Origin: DAITBA01 sp036824005
GTDB taxonomy: Bacteria > Pseudomonadota > Gammaproteobacteria > Burkholderiales > Rhodocyclaceae
Length of the DNA stretch: 64,000 bases
Direction of reading: 5' to 3'
Assembly (NCBI GenBank): GCA_036824005.1
Contig: DAITBA010000009.1
Span: forward strand, 62,001-126,000
The notes under the pieces were generated by a model, which made no database searches, was not told the DNA's origin, and saw only the letters and a list, made by a program, of their open reading frames with translations. Shown piece by piece: positions 17,238 through 25,539 of this stretch; the first letter of the stretch is position 1, and each line of letters begins with the position of its first letter. The position numbers and the translations under genes were made by a program.

Positions 17238-19319
17238 ATGCCTTCTACCCACAAAACCCTGAAACTGTGCAGTTGTAACGGCAGCGTGAGCATCGATGCG
17301 CGCACGCTCGGCAAACTGCTGGGCTGCGACGAAACCGTAACGGTCCGCCACGCACTGTGCCGCCATGATCACACAGAGTTCCTCGCCGCCCTGGACGCGG
17401 GCCACGACGTCGTCGTCGCCTGCACCCAGGAAGCGCCACTGTTTCGAGAACTTGCCGAACAGAAAGGCGCTGTCGGGCGCCTGAGGTTCGTCAACCTGCG
17501 CGAGATGGCAGGATGGAGCGCCGACGCCCGCACGGCGATGCCAAAGATGGCGGCCTTGCTCGAAGCCGCGACCCTGCCTGAGCCGGAACCTGTTGCCGCG
17601 GTTTCTCTGACCTGCGGCGGATCGACGTTGATCGTCGGGCCGCTGGAAGCCGCTACGTATTGGGCCGATCAACTCCGGGACGACCTGGCGGTGAGTGTCC
17701 TGCTCACCAGCACCGCGAACGGCGAACTCCCCGTTCGCCGAGAATATCAGACCTTTGCAGGAAAAAATATAAATATCAGTGGAGTGCTTGGAGAATTTAA
17801 TGTAACTTGGGAACAATCAAATCCCATCGACCTCGATCGCTGCACGCGCTGCAACGCTTGCATCAAAGCCTGTCCCGAGAAGGCAATCGACTTCGATTAT
17901 CAGATCGACCTGGACAAGTGCAGCGCTCACCGCCGTTGCGTCGCCGCATGTGGCGCGATCGGCGCCATCGATTTCGAGCGCGCAAGCCCGACCCGCGGGG
18001 AGTGCTTCGATCTGGTACTCGATCTGTCACGGCAGCCAATCATCCGGCTACCCCATCCTCCCCAAGGCTACCTCGCGCCCGGGTCGGACCCCTTGGAGCA
18101 GGCCCAGGCTGCGCGCAAGCTGTTGAGTCTCGTCGGCGAGTTCGAGAAGCCCGCCTACGTTGGCTACAGGGCCACTTTGTGCGCCCACGCTCGCAATCAA
18201 ATCGTCGGCTGCAACCGCTGCGCAGACGTGTGCTCGACCGGTGCGATTACCGGCGTCGGGGACACGATCCAGGTGGATGCCCGTGTCTGCCAGGGATGCG
18301 GCGGCTGTGCCACGGTGTGCCCGTCTGGCGCTTTGCGTTATGCCTATCCGACGGTGACGGACTTGGGCGCCCGGATCAGGGTGGCGCTCAACGGCTACCG
18401 TGCCGCCGGTGGCCAGGACGCCGTCATTGTCTTGCACGACGAAGAGAGGGGTGCCGATCTGCTGTTGCGGCTTGGGCGGCACGGCCCCGGATTGCCCGCC
18501 AATGTGATTCCCTTTCCCGTTTTCAGTATTGCCGCCGTCGGGTTGGATCTGCTGATGGGCTGCGTGGCGTTTGGTGCGAGCGCGTGCGTCATTTTGTCCC
18601 AACCGGATGAACCCGAAGCCTATCTCGATGCAATCCGGCGAGAAATGGAAGTTGGCGACGCGATCCTGACTGCCCTTGGCTTCACCGGACGGCATTTTTC
18701 TCTGATCGAGGCTCACGACCGGACGGCCTTGGCCCAGGCGCTCTGGGCGATTCAGCCTTGCCCGTCGGTCGCCGACACCGCCGGCTTCAAGCTCGCCGAG
18801 GACAAGCGACGCACGTTGGAGTTCATCTTCGATCACCTTGCCGCCCAGGCGCCGGTGCGCCGGGAAGTGATTCCGCTGCCCGCTGGTGCCGCCTATGGCA
18901 CTGTGGAGTTGGACCGGCAACGGTGCACGCTGTGCATGTCCTGTGTCGGCGCTTGCCCGGCCAGCGCCCTCGTGGATTCGCCCGATTTGCCGAGGCTGAA
19001 GTTCGTCGAACGCAATTGCCTCCAATGCGGACTGTGCGTGAAGACCTGTCCCGAGGATGCGATCTCGCTTCTGCCGCGCCTGCTGCTCACGCCCGAGGCG
19101 CGCCGCGAGCGGACGCTGAACGAGGCCGAGCCTTTTCACTGCATACGCTGTGGGAAACCCTTTGGCACGCGCCGAATGGTGGACACGATGATGGGCAAGC
19201 TGTCGGCTCATGCGATGTTCTCGGGTGCTCGTGGGCTCACCAAGCTGCAGATGTGCGCCGACTGCCGCGTCGCCGCCACGATGGAAAACCCCAGCGAAGT
19301 AAAGATTCTCGACCTATAA
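17238..19319 (+). CDS. Multi-[4Fe-4S] polyferredoxin of the formate dehydrogenase locus
   Basis: A 693-residue soluble protein with at least six cysteine clusters. Full CxxCxxCxxxC motifs are at 202-212, 351-361, 563-573 and 594-604. Variant motifs are at 228-238 (Cx5Cx3C) and 325-332 (CxxCxxxC, with an extra Cys315). A C-terminal CxxC (635/638) and CxxC (673/676) pair looks like a rubredoxin or zinc-ribbon-like site. There is no signal peptide, so it should be cytoplasmic. ATG 17238 is chosen over an upstream TTG at 17211. Homologues lie beside formate dehydrogenases in many betaproteobacteria, but the electron partner is not known. An electron-transfer or Fe-S/Mo maturation role is inferred. 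Confidence 0.75.
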   Translation: MPSTHKTLKLCSCNGSVSIDARTLGKLLGCDETVTVRHALCRHDHTEFLAALDAGHDVVVACTQEAPLFRELAEQKGAVGRLRFVNLREMAGWSADARTAMPKMAALLEAATLPEPEPVAAVSLTCGGSTLIVGPLEAATYWADQLRDDLAVSVLLTSTANGELPVRREYQTFAGKNINISGVLGEFNVTWEQSNPIDLDRCTRCNACIKACPEKAIDFDYQIDLDKCSAHRRCVAACGAIGAIDFERASPTRGECFDLVLDLSRQPIIRLPHPPQGYLAPGSDPLEQAQAARKLLSLVGEFEKPAYVGYRATLCAHARNQIVGCNRCADVCSTGAITGVGDTIQVDARVCQGCGGCATVCPSGALRYAYPTVTDLGARIRVALNGYRAAGGQDAVIVLHDEERGADLLLRLGRHGPGLPANVIPFPVFSIAAVGLDLLMGCVAFGASACVILSQPDEPEAYLDAIRREMEVGDAILTALGFTGRHFSLIEAHDRTALAQALWAIQPCPSVADTAGFKLAEDKRRTLEFIFDHLAAQAPVRREVIPLPAGAAYGTVELDRQRCTLCMSCVGACPASALVDSPDLPRLKFVERNCLQCGLCVKTCPEDAISLLPRLLLTPEARRERTLNEAEPFHCIRCGKPFGTRRMVDTMMGKLSAHAMFSGARGLTKLQMCADCRVAATMENPSEVKILDL

Positions 19320-19326
19320 CAAGGGC

Positions 19327-19968
19327 ATGAACGCTGCGGCCGAACGCATCCAAGCGCCCGATGCCATCGCCGAGGAGGATCTCGCCCGGGCGGATGTGTA
19401 TGCGTTAGTGGCGCAGCTGTTTTATGCGCCGCCAGACGCGGCCCTGCTGCATTCGCTTGCCAGTGCCGGCGACCTTGAGGAAGAGGGCGCGGACGGGCTG
19501 TTGTCGCCGGCGTGGAGCGCGCTGCGTCGTGCTGCTTCGGCCTGTGACGCCGTCGTGCTGCGCGAGGAATATGACGCGCTGTTCGTCGGCGTCGGCCAGT
19601 CGTGCGTCAGTCCCTATGCCTTGACGTACATGGATGGCGCCGCGCGCCGTCCGCATCCGCTGGCGGCTCTGCGTGAGACCCTAGCGGGGCTCGGACTTGC
19701 CCGCTCTGCGCGGGCCGGTGAACCGGAGGACCACGTGGCGGCGCTTGCCGATGTCATGCGTCATCTTATCGTCGACGGCGCGCGCCCGGAGGCAGACAGG
19801 CAGCGCGCGCAGGCGCGATTTTTCTCGGCATTCATCGAACCCTGGTATGCGGCGCTGTGCGATGCCATCGAAGCGCGTGCGCCGGGCAGCTTTTATCGCA
19901 GCGTATCCTGTTTCACGCGCGCGTTTCTGGACCTGGAACGCGCGTCGTTGCGGATGGAGATTTCGTAA
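19327..19968 (+). CDS. TorD/DmsD-family molybdoenzyme chaperone
   Basis: A 213-residue, mostly helical cytoplasmic protein of the TorD/DmsD/NarJ type (DVYALVAQLFYAPPD, EEYDALFVGVGQ, ADVMRHLIVD, FFSAFIEPWYAALCDAI). Members bind Tat signal peptides and apo-molybdoenzymes until the cofactor is inserted. It is seven bases after the polyferredoxin gene and just before a Tat-leader small protein and fdhA, so its client is most likely FdhA. Specificity is inferred from position. Confidence 0.85.
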   Translation: MNAAAERIQAPDAIAEEDLARADVYALVAQLFYAPPDAALLHSLASAGDLEEEGADGLLSPAWSALRRAASACDAVVLREEYDALFVGVGQSCVSPYALTYMDGAARRPHPLAALRETLAGLGLARSARAGEPEDHVAALADVMRHLIVDGARPEADRQRAQARFFSAFIEPWYAALCDAIEARAPGSFYRSVSCFTRAFLDLERASLRMEIS

Positions 19969-20002
19969 CAAGCAGGCAGTCACACCATTACAGGAGGAGA
20001 CC

Positions 20003-20209
20003 ATGAGCGACTCGACGAATCTCAAGCGTCGCAACTTTCTGCTCGGCGTCGGACTCGGCAGCGCCGGCGCCGCGGCGAGTGTGCTCGGCGCCAGAGCGGT
20101 GCTCGATGCCCGGCGGCGGGCCGAACACGGCGGGAAGGAAGCGGCAGCCCAGGGGGGCGACCGGCTGACCGAACATGTCGTCAATTACTATCGCACGACG
20201 CGCATCTGA
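20003..20209 (+). CDS. Formate dehydrogenase region Tat-target small protein
   Basis: A 68-residue protein consisting almost entirely of a twin-arginine leader (LKRRNFLLGVGLGSAGAA) and a short charged tail ending VVNYYRTTRI. A strong ribosome site (AGGAGGAG) precedes ATG 20003. This matches the known small 'formate dehydrogenase region TAT target' family always found just before fdhA. It has no cofactor-binding residues. It might be a subunit or a secretion helper; its function is not established. Confidence 0.85.
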   Translation: MSDSTNLKRRNFLLGVGLGSAGAAASVLGARAVLDARRRAEHGGKEAAAQGGDRLTEHVVNYYRTTRI

Positions 20210-20225
20210 CAAAAGAGGAGGCCAA

Positions 20226-23123
20226 ATGTTGACGAGAAAATCCGGCGCATCTCGCTCCGCGTCCCAGGCCCATTTGAGTCGCAGTCTCGGCGGTACGACG
20301 CCCCGGACGATGGATCGACGTACCTTCCTGAAACGCTCCGGTCTGGGTGCGGGCGTGGGCGCCTTCGCGTCCCAGCTGCCCTTCGCCATGATCGACAAGG
20401 CGCAGGCGGCCCCCGAGGGCAAGAGTGCAGAGACCAAGGTGGAGATCCGGCGTACGGTCTGCACCCACTGTTCGGTCGGCTGTGCCATCGACGCCGAGGT
20501 CAAGAATGGCGTCTGGGTGGGCCAGGAGCCGGTCTTCGATTCGCCCATCAACCTCGGCGCCCACTGCGCCAAGGGAGCCTCGGTGCGCGAGCACGGTATG
20601 CACGAACACTCGCATCGGCTGAAGTATCCGATGAAGCTGGTCAACGGCAAGTACCAGCGGATTTCCTGGGATCAGGCGCTAAGCGACGTCAGCGCCAAGC
20701 TCCTGGATCTGCGCAAGGCCCACGGTCCGGACGCTGTCTATTGGATCGGATCCTCCAAGCACAGCAACGAGCAGGCCTACATGCTGCGCAAGTTCGTCTC
20801 CATGTGGGGTACGAACAACTGTGACCATCAGGCGCGCATCTGCCATTCGACGACCGTCGCTGGCGTGGCAAACACCTGGGGCTACGGTGCCATGACGAAC
20901 TCCTACAACGACATGCAGAACGCCAAGGCGATGCTGTTCATCGGCAGCAATGCGGCGGAAGCGCATCCCGTGTCGATGCTGCACACCCTGCACGCCAAGG
21001 AGAACGGGGCGAAGATGATCGTCGTCGATCCGCGCTTCACCCGCACAGCGGCCAAGGCGGACCAGTACGTGCGCCTGCGCTCCGGCACCGATATCGCCTT
21101 CCTTTTTGGCGTTCTCTACCACGTATTCAAGAACGGCTGGGAGGACAAGCAGTACATCCACGATCGCGTGTATGGCATGGAGAAGGTGAGAGAAGACGTA
21201 ATGGCGAAGTGGACGCCGGACAAGGTTCAGGAGGTGTGCGGCGTGCCCGAAGCCGAGATGCTCAGGGTCGCCGAGACAATGGCCAAGAATCGACCCAGCA
21301 CCATCGTCTGGTGCATGGGCCAAACGCAGCATTCGGCCGGCAATGCCTTCGTGCGCGCTTCGTGCATCCTGCAATTGGCGCTGGGCAACATCGGCGTATC
21401 GGGTGGCGGCGCCAACATCTATCGGGGCCACGACAACGTGCAAGGCGCGACCGATGTCGGTCCGAATCCGGATTCGCTGCCCGGCTACTACGGCATACCG
21501 ACCGGCTCGTGGAAATACTGGTCGGGCGTCTGGGGCGTCGATTACGAGTGGCTGAAGGGGCGCTTTGCCTCGCAGGCGATGATGGAGAAGCCCGGCATCA
21601 CGGTGTCGCGCTGGATCGACGGCGTGCTGGAGAAGAACGAGCTCATCGATCAGGATCCAAATCTCAAGGCGGTCATCTTCTGGGGCCATGCGCCCAACTC
21701 CCAGACTCGCGGCAAGGAGATGGTCGACGCCATGAAGGCGCTCGATCTGCTCGTGGTGATCGATCCGTACCCGTCGGCCACCGCCGCCATGGCGGCGATG
21801 GTGCGCAAGGACGGCGTGTATTTGCTGCCCGCGGCGACGCAGTTCGAAACGTCCGGTTCATGCACGGCGTCGAACCGCTCGATCCAGTGGCGCGAGAAGG
21901 TGATCGAGCCGCTGTTTGAGTCCAAGCCCGATCACACCATCATGTACCTGCTGGCGCAGAAGTTCGGCTTCGAGAAGGAGTTCTGCAAGAACATCAAGGT
22001 GGTGAACAACGAGCCGGTGCCGGAGGACATCCTGCGCGAGATCAATCGCGGCGTGTGGACCATCGGTTACACCGGCCAGTCGCCCGAGCGGCTCAAGCTG
22101 CACATGAAAAACATGCACACTTTCAACCCGAAGACGCTGCGGGCCAATGGCGGGCCGTGCGACGGCGAGTATTTCGGCCTGCCCTGGCCGTGCTACGGCA
22201 CGCCGGAGATGAAGCATCCCGGCACGCCGAATCTCTACGACACCTCCAAGCATGTCATGGACGGCGGCGGCAACTTCCGGGCGAACTTCGGCGTCGAGCG
22301 CGACGGCGTCAACCTGCTGGCCGAGGACGGTTCCCATTCGAAAGGGGCCGACCTCACCACCGGCTATCCGGAGTTCGACCACGTGCTGCTCAAGAAACTC
22401 GGCTGGTGGGAGGAGTTGACCCCGGACGAGAAGGCCAAGGCCGAAGGAAAGAACTGGAAGACCGATCCCTCCGGCGGCATCATCCGTGTCGCCATGAAGA
22501 ATCACGGCTGCCACCCCTTCGGCAATGCCAAGGCGCGGGCCGTGGTGTGGAACTTCCCCGACCCGATCCCGCAGCATCGCGAGCCGCTCTACAGCACGCG
22601 CGCCGACCTGGTCGAGAAGTATCCTACTCACGACGACAAGAAAGCCTTCTGGCGTCTGCCGACCTTGTACAAGTCGGTGCAGCAGAAGTACAAGGACGTG
22701 GGCAAGGAGTTTCCACTGGTCCTCACTTCCGGGCGTCTCGTCGAGTACGAAGGCGGCGGCGAGGAGACGCGCTCCAATCCGTGGCTGGCGGAACTGCAGC
22801 AGGAGAACTTCGTCGAGATCAACCCGAAGGCAGCCAATGACCGTGGCATCCGCAACAACGACTACGTCTGGGTGAAGACGCCTACCGGCGCGCAGATCAA
22901 GGTACGCGCCCAGGTCACCGAGCGCGTCGGCCCGGACACGGTATTCGTGCCGTTCCACTTCTCCGGCTGGTGGATGGGCAAGGACATGCTGGAGTACTAC
23001 CCGGAGGGGGCGCATCCGATCACGCGCGGCGAGGCGGTGAATACCGCCACTACCTACGGCTACGATTCGGTGACCATGATGCAGGAGACCAAGACCACGG
23101 TTTGTCAAGTGGTCAAGGCCTGA
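20226..23123 (+). CDS. fdhA: Formate dehydrogenase alpha (catalytic) subunit, periplasmic, Cys-containing
   Basis: A 965-residue Mo/W-bis-MGD enzyme of the FdnG/FdoG type that oxidises formate to CO2. A Tat motif (DRRTFLKRSG, Arg31-Arg32) sends it folded to the periplasm. The N-terminal [4Fe-4S] ligands are Cys79, Cys82, Cys86 and Cys114. The Mo ligand position that is selenocysteine in E. coli FdnG is Cys206 here (HQARICHSTTVAG, codon TGC at 20841), so no SECIS or Sec machinery is needed. ATG 20226 has a strong ribosome site (GAGGAGG). It works with FdhB and FdhC as a membrane-bound, quinone-reducing complex. Confidence 0.95.
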   Translation: MLTRKSGASRSASQAHLSRSLGGTTPRTMDRRTFLKRSGLGAGVGAFASQLPFAMIDKAQAAPEGKSAETKVEIRRTVCTHCSVGCAIDAEVKNGVWVGQEPVFDSPINLGAHCAKGASVREHGMHEHSHRLKYPMKLVNGKYQRISWDQALSDVSAKLLDLRKAHGPDAVYWIGSSKHSNEQAYMLRKFVSMWGTNNCDHQARICHSTTVAGVANTWGYGAMTNSYNDMQNAKAMLFIGSNAAEAHPVSMLHTLHAKENGAKMIVVDPRFTRTAAKADQYVRLRSGTDIAFLFGVLYHVFKNGWEDKQYIHDRVYGMEKVREDVMAKWTPDKVQEVCGVPEAEMLRVAETMAKNRPSTIVWCMGQTQHSAGNAFVRASCILQLALGNIGVSGGGANIYRGHDNVQGATDVGPNPDSLPGYYGIPTGSWKYWSGVWGVDYEWLKGRFASQAMMEKPGITVSRWIDGVLEKNELIDQDPNLKAVIFWGHAPNSQTRGKEMVDAMKALDLLVVIDPYPSATAAMAAMVRKDGVYLLPAATQFETSGSCTASNRSIQWREKVIEPLFESKPDHTIMYLLAQKFGFEKEFCKNIKVVNNEPVPEDILREINRGVWTIGYTGQSPERLKLHMKNMHTFNPKTLRANGGPCDGEYFGLPWPCYGTPEMKHPGTPNLYDTSKHVMDGGGNFRANFGVERDGVNLLAEDGSHSKGADLTTGYPEFDHVLLKKLGWWEELTPDEKAKAEGKNWKTDPSGGIIRVAMKNHGCHPFGNAKARAVVWNFPDPIPQHREPLYSTRADLVEKYPTHDDKKAFWRLPTLYKSVQQKYKDVGKEFPLVLTSGRLVEYEGGGEETRSNPWLAELQQENFVEINPKAANDRGIRNNDYVWVKTPTGAQIKVRAQVTERVGPDTVFVPFHFSGWWMGKDMLEYYPEGAHPITRGEAVNTATTYGYDSVTMMQETKTTVCQVVKA

Positions 23124-23138
23124 CGGAGGAGACGGAAA

Positions 23139-23771
23139 ATGGCACGGATGAAATTTCTCTGCGACGCCGAGCGCTGCATCGAATGCAATGGCTGTGTCAC
23201 TGCGTGCAAGAACGAGCACGAGGTGCCGTGGGGCGTGAACCGCCGGCGGGTGGTCACCATCAATGACGGTGTGCAGGGCGAGCGCTCGATTTCGGTGGCG
23301 TGCATGCATTGCTCCGACGCACCATGCATGGCGGTATGCCCAGTGGATTGCTTCTACCGCACCGATGAAGGCGTTGTTCTGCACGACAAGGACCTGTGCA
23401 TTGGCTGCGGCTATTGCTTTTATGCCTGCCCGTTCGGTGCACCGCAGTTCCCACAATCGGGCGCCTTCGGCCTGCGTGGCAAGATGGACAAGTGCACGTT
23501 CTGCGCTGGTGGCCCGGAACCCAACGGTTCCGCGGAGGAGTACCGCAAGTACGGCGCCAACCGGCTTGCCGAGGGCAAGCTGCCGGCTTGTGCCGAAATG
23601 TGCTCGACCAAAGCCCTGCTCGGCGGCGACGCGGACGTCATTGCCGACATCTTCCGTGAGCGCGTCCTCAAGCGCGGCAAGGGCGCGGAGATTTGGGGCT
23701 GGTCAACCGCCTATGGCAAACCTGAGCAGAAGCAGGCACCGCAGCCAGCGCCCACTGGAGGTCAATCATGA
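23139..23771 (+). CDS. fdhB: Formate dehydrogenase beta (iron-sulfur) subunit
   Basis: A 210-residue ferredoxin-type protein with the four [4Fe-4S] cysteine sets of the FdhB/HybA family: CIECNGCVTAC, CMHCSDAPCMAVCPVDC, CIGCGYCFYACPFG, and CTFC ... CAEMC. It carries electrons from FdhA to the cytochrome subunit. Unlike E. coli FdnH it has no C-terminal membrane helix. It also has no signal of its own, so it is presumably carried through the Tat pathway with FdhA. Its stop overlaps the start of the small lipoprotein gene (ATGA). Confidence 0.95.
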   Translation: MARMKFLCDAERCIECNGCVTACKNEHEVPWGVNRRRVVTINDGVQGERSISVACMHCSDAPCMAVCPVDCFYRTDEGVVLHDKDLCIGCGYCFYACPFGAPQFPQSGAFGLRGKMDKCTFCAGGPEPNGSAEEYRKYGANRLAEGKLPACAEMCSTKALLGGDADVIADIFRERVLKRGKGAEIWGWSTAYGKPEQKQAPQPAPTGGQS

Positions 23772-23998
23772 CGGCGCGACGATTGGGCGCCCTGCTCGTG
23801 GCGCTCGGCTTCGCGCTGAGCCTGGCGGGCTGCGGCGAAAAGGAGCAGGTGGTGCTCTACAAGCAAGGGAAGTATCAGGGCAAGCCCGACGCGAAGCCTT
23901 GGGACAGCCCCGAATTCGGCGGCGACAAGGCAAAGTGGGAAGGGTCGATCAAGGCGCGCAACCAGAACCAGAACGAGTATCGGCGATTTCCCGGCTGA
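23768..23998 (+). CDS. Small lipoprotein of the formate dehydrogenase operon
   Basis: A 76-residue protein with a classical lipoprotein signal (hydrophobic stretch and lipobox LAGC, Cys21). The mature part of about 55 residues is hydrophilic: EQVVLYKQGKYQGKPDAK, then PEFGGDKAKWEGSIKARNQN. It overlaps fdhB by four bases, so it is translationally coupled, and lies before fdhC. Small lipoproteins with similar KQGKYQGKPD-like segments seem familiar from respiratory loci of betaproteobacteria, but I cannot name the family. It may hold the complex at the outer face of the inner membrane, which is a guess. Confidence 0.75.
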   Translation: MTARRLGALLVALGFALSLAGCGEKEQVVLYKQGKYQGKPDAKPWDSPEFGGDKAKWEGSIKARNQNQNEYRRFPG

Positions 23999-24150
23999 CA
24001 ATGCAGAGACGCGGTCAGCGCGAACGCGGAGCCACTCCCGACATGCGACAGCGACGGTGGCACGCGCTTACCCCCGTCCCGTAGGGCATCGAGCCGCCCT
24101 TCTAGTCCCTGCGCGCAGCCGAGGTGCTGCGCATCGAGTATGGAGGAAAT

Positions 24151-25179
24151 ATGAGGAGACGCATACTGGCAGCGGTTGCACTTTCGCTCATGTGTGCGGC
24201 TGGGGCGGTGCACACTGCCGCTGCGGCCGACTACGGAGCATCCCAAGCGCAGCAGCAGGTAGACCAGCCGCTTAACAATGCGCCGGTTTGGCGCGAAGCG
24301 CGCTCGGGCGAGGCGCAATTCACCACCGTCAAAGGTGTGGAAACCGGAGTTCTGATTCAATCCGGCGGGGAGACGTGGCGCGCTCTGCGCAACGGGCCGA
24401 TCACGCTTTATGGCGGCATCATGCTATGCCTGGTGGCGCTGACGATCGGCATCTTCTACAAACTGCGTGGGGAGATTCGGCTGAGGGAGTCGCCATCCGG
24501 GCGACACATCCAGCGGTTCAATGCGGGCGAGCGGGTGATACATTGGGGCGTCGCCATCACCTTTTGCATTCTGGCGCTGACAGGGCTCATGACGCTTTTC
24601 GGCAAACATGTGGTACTGCCGTTGTTAGGCCATGAAGCGTATTCCTGGCTTGCGGTGCTGTCCAAGAGTCTACACAATTTCATCGGGCCGCTATTCTTGG
24701 TGTTTCTGGTTTCGATGTTTTTCCTGTTTGTCAAAGACAACGTCTGGCAATCCTGCGACGCGCTCTGGATCAGGAAGGCTGGCGGTTTGTTTACGGGCGA
24801 TCACGTGCCGTCCCATCGCTTCAACTTCGGCGAGAAGACATGGTTCTGGTTCGGAGTGTTCTTCCTCGGGCTAAGCGTAAGCGGCAGCGGGCTGGTGCTG
24901 GATTTTCCGAACTTCGAGCAGGGACGGGGGATAATGCAGATTGCCAACATCATCCACGTCGTCGGTGCGCTAGTCGTCATTGCTTTGTCGCTGGGTCATA
25001 TCTATATTGGAACGATCGGCATGCAGGGGGCCTATGAGTCAATGCGCTACGGTCATGTGGATGAGACCTGGATTAGGGAGCATCACGAGTTGTGGTACGA
25101 GGAGCATAAGAACGAGGTGGTTCCGATCGGTTCCGGAACGCCGGACGAGCAGCCGGCTCGCGTGATGCACGGTTCGTGA
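24151..25179 (+). CDS. fdhC: Formate dehydrogenase gamma subunit (cytochrome b556)
   Basis: A 342-residue membrane cytochrome that passes electrons to quinone. It has a cleavable signal peptide (to about residue 25), a periplasmic segment of about 60 residues, and about five hydrophobic helices (near 85-106, 125-147, 170-188, 225-247, 257-280). Histidines for two b hemes lie in the helices and loops (ERVIHWGVA, KSLHNFIGPL, NIIHVVGAL, SLGHIYIG). ATG 24151 follows TGGAGGAAAT. A 150-base gap without any recognisable feature separates it from the lipoprotein gene. Confidence 0.93.
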   Translation: MRRRILAAVALSLMCAAGAVHTAAAADYGASQAQQQVDQPLNNAPVWREARSGEAQFTTVKGVETGVLIQSGGETWRALRNGPITLYGGIMLCLVALTIGIFYKLRGEIRLRESPSGRHIQRFNAGERVIHWGVAITFCILALTGLMTLFGKHVVLPLLGHEAYSWLAVLSKSLHNFIGPLFLVFLVSMFFLFVKDNVWQSCDALWIRKAGGLFTGDHVPSHRFNFGEKTWFWFGVFFLGLSVSGSGLVLDFPNFEQGRGIMQIANIIHVVGALVVIALSLGHIYIGTIGMQGAYESMRYGHVDETWIREHHELWYEEHKNEVVPIGSGTPDEQPARVMHGS

Positions 25180-25199
25180 CCGACGAAGGGAGGATCGAG

Positions 25200-25505
25200 A
25201 TGAGAGTTTTGGCCCTGCTGGCTGCGATAACGGCGGTCGTTGGCCTATCTGTCGCCGCCGTCCATGCGAAACTGCCCGCACCGACCGATGAACAGAAAGT
25301 CAAGGCGGACGAGGCGAAAACGAGGGCCGCGGAAGCTGCGAAGAAGGATGCCGAAGCTCTGGCCAGAGCGCAGGATCGCGTCGCAGAGCGTTACATCAAA
25401 GACATGAAGGCAAAGGGCGTTAGCATTACGCCGACGTCCGTCGCCGCATCCGGTCCGGCGCCACCGCCGGCTGCCGTACCCGTGGCGGCGACACCGAAGA
25501 AGTAG
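25200..25505 (+). CDS. Small exported protein of unknown function downstream of fdhC
   Basis: A 101-residue protein with a Sec signal peptide (cleavage near VHA-KLPAP), a charged Ala/Lys-rich helical middle (EAKTRAAEAAKKDAEALARA) and a Pro/Ala-rich tail. A ribosome site AGGGAGGA precedes ATG 25200. There are no cofactor motifs and no Cys. It is 20 bases after fdhC and probably in the same transcript. I do not recognise a family with confidence; it could be a small periplasmic helper of the formate dehydrogenase complex. Confidence 0.7.
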   Translation: MRVLALLAAITAVVGLSVAAVHAKLPAPTDEQKVKADEAKTRAAEAAKKDAEALARAQDRVAERYIKDMKAKGVSITPTSVAASGPAPPPAAVPVAATPKK

Positions 25506-25539
25506 AGCAGATGCCATTCACGCTTCGAGGAGCACAATC

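Noticed and set aside
21858..23456. 532-residue frame on the minus strand opposite fdhA/fdhB
   Set aside because: Shadow frame; His/Arg/Val-rich composition without any domain.
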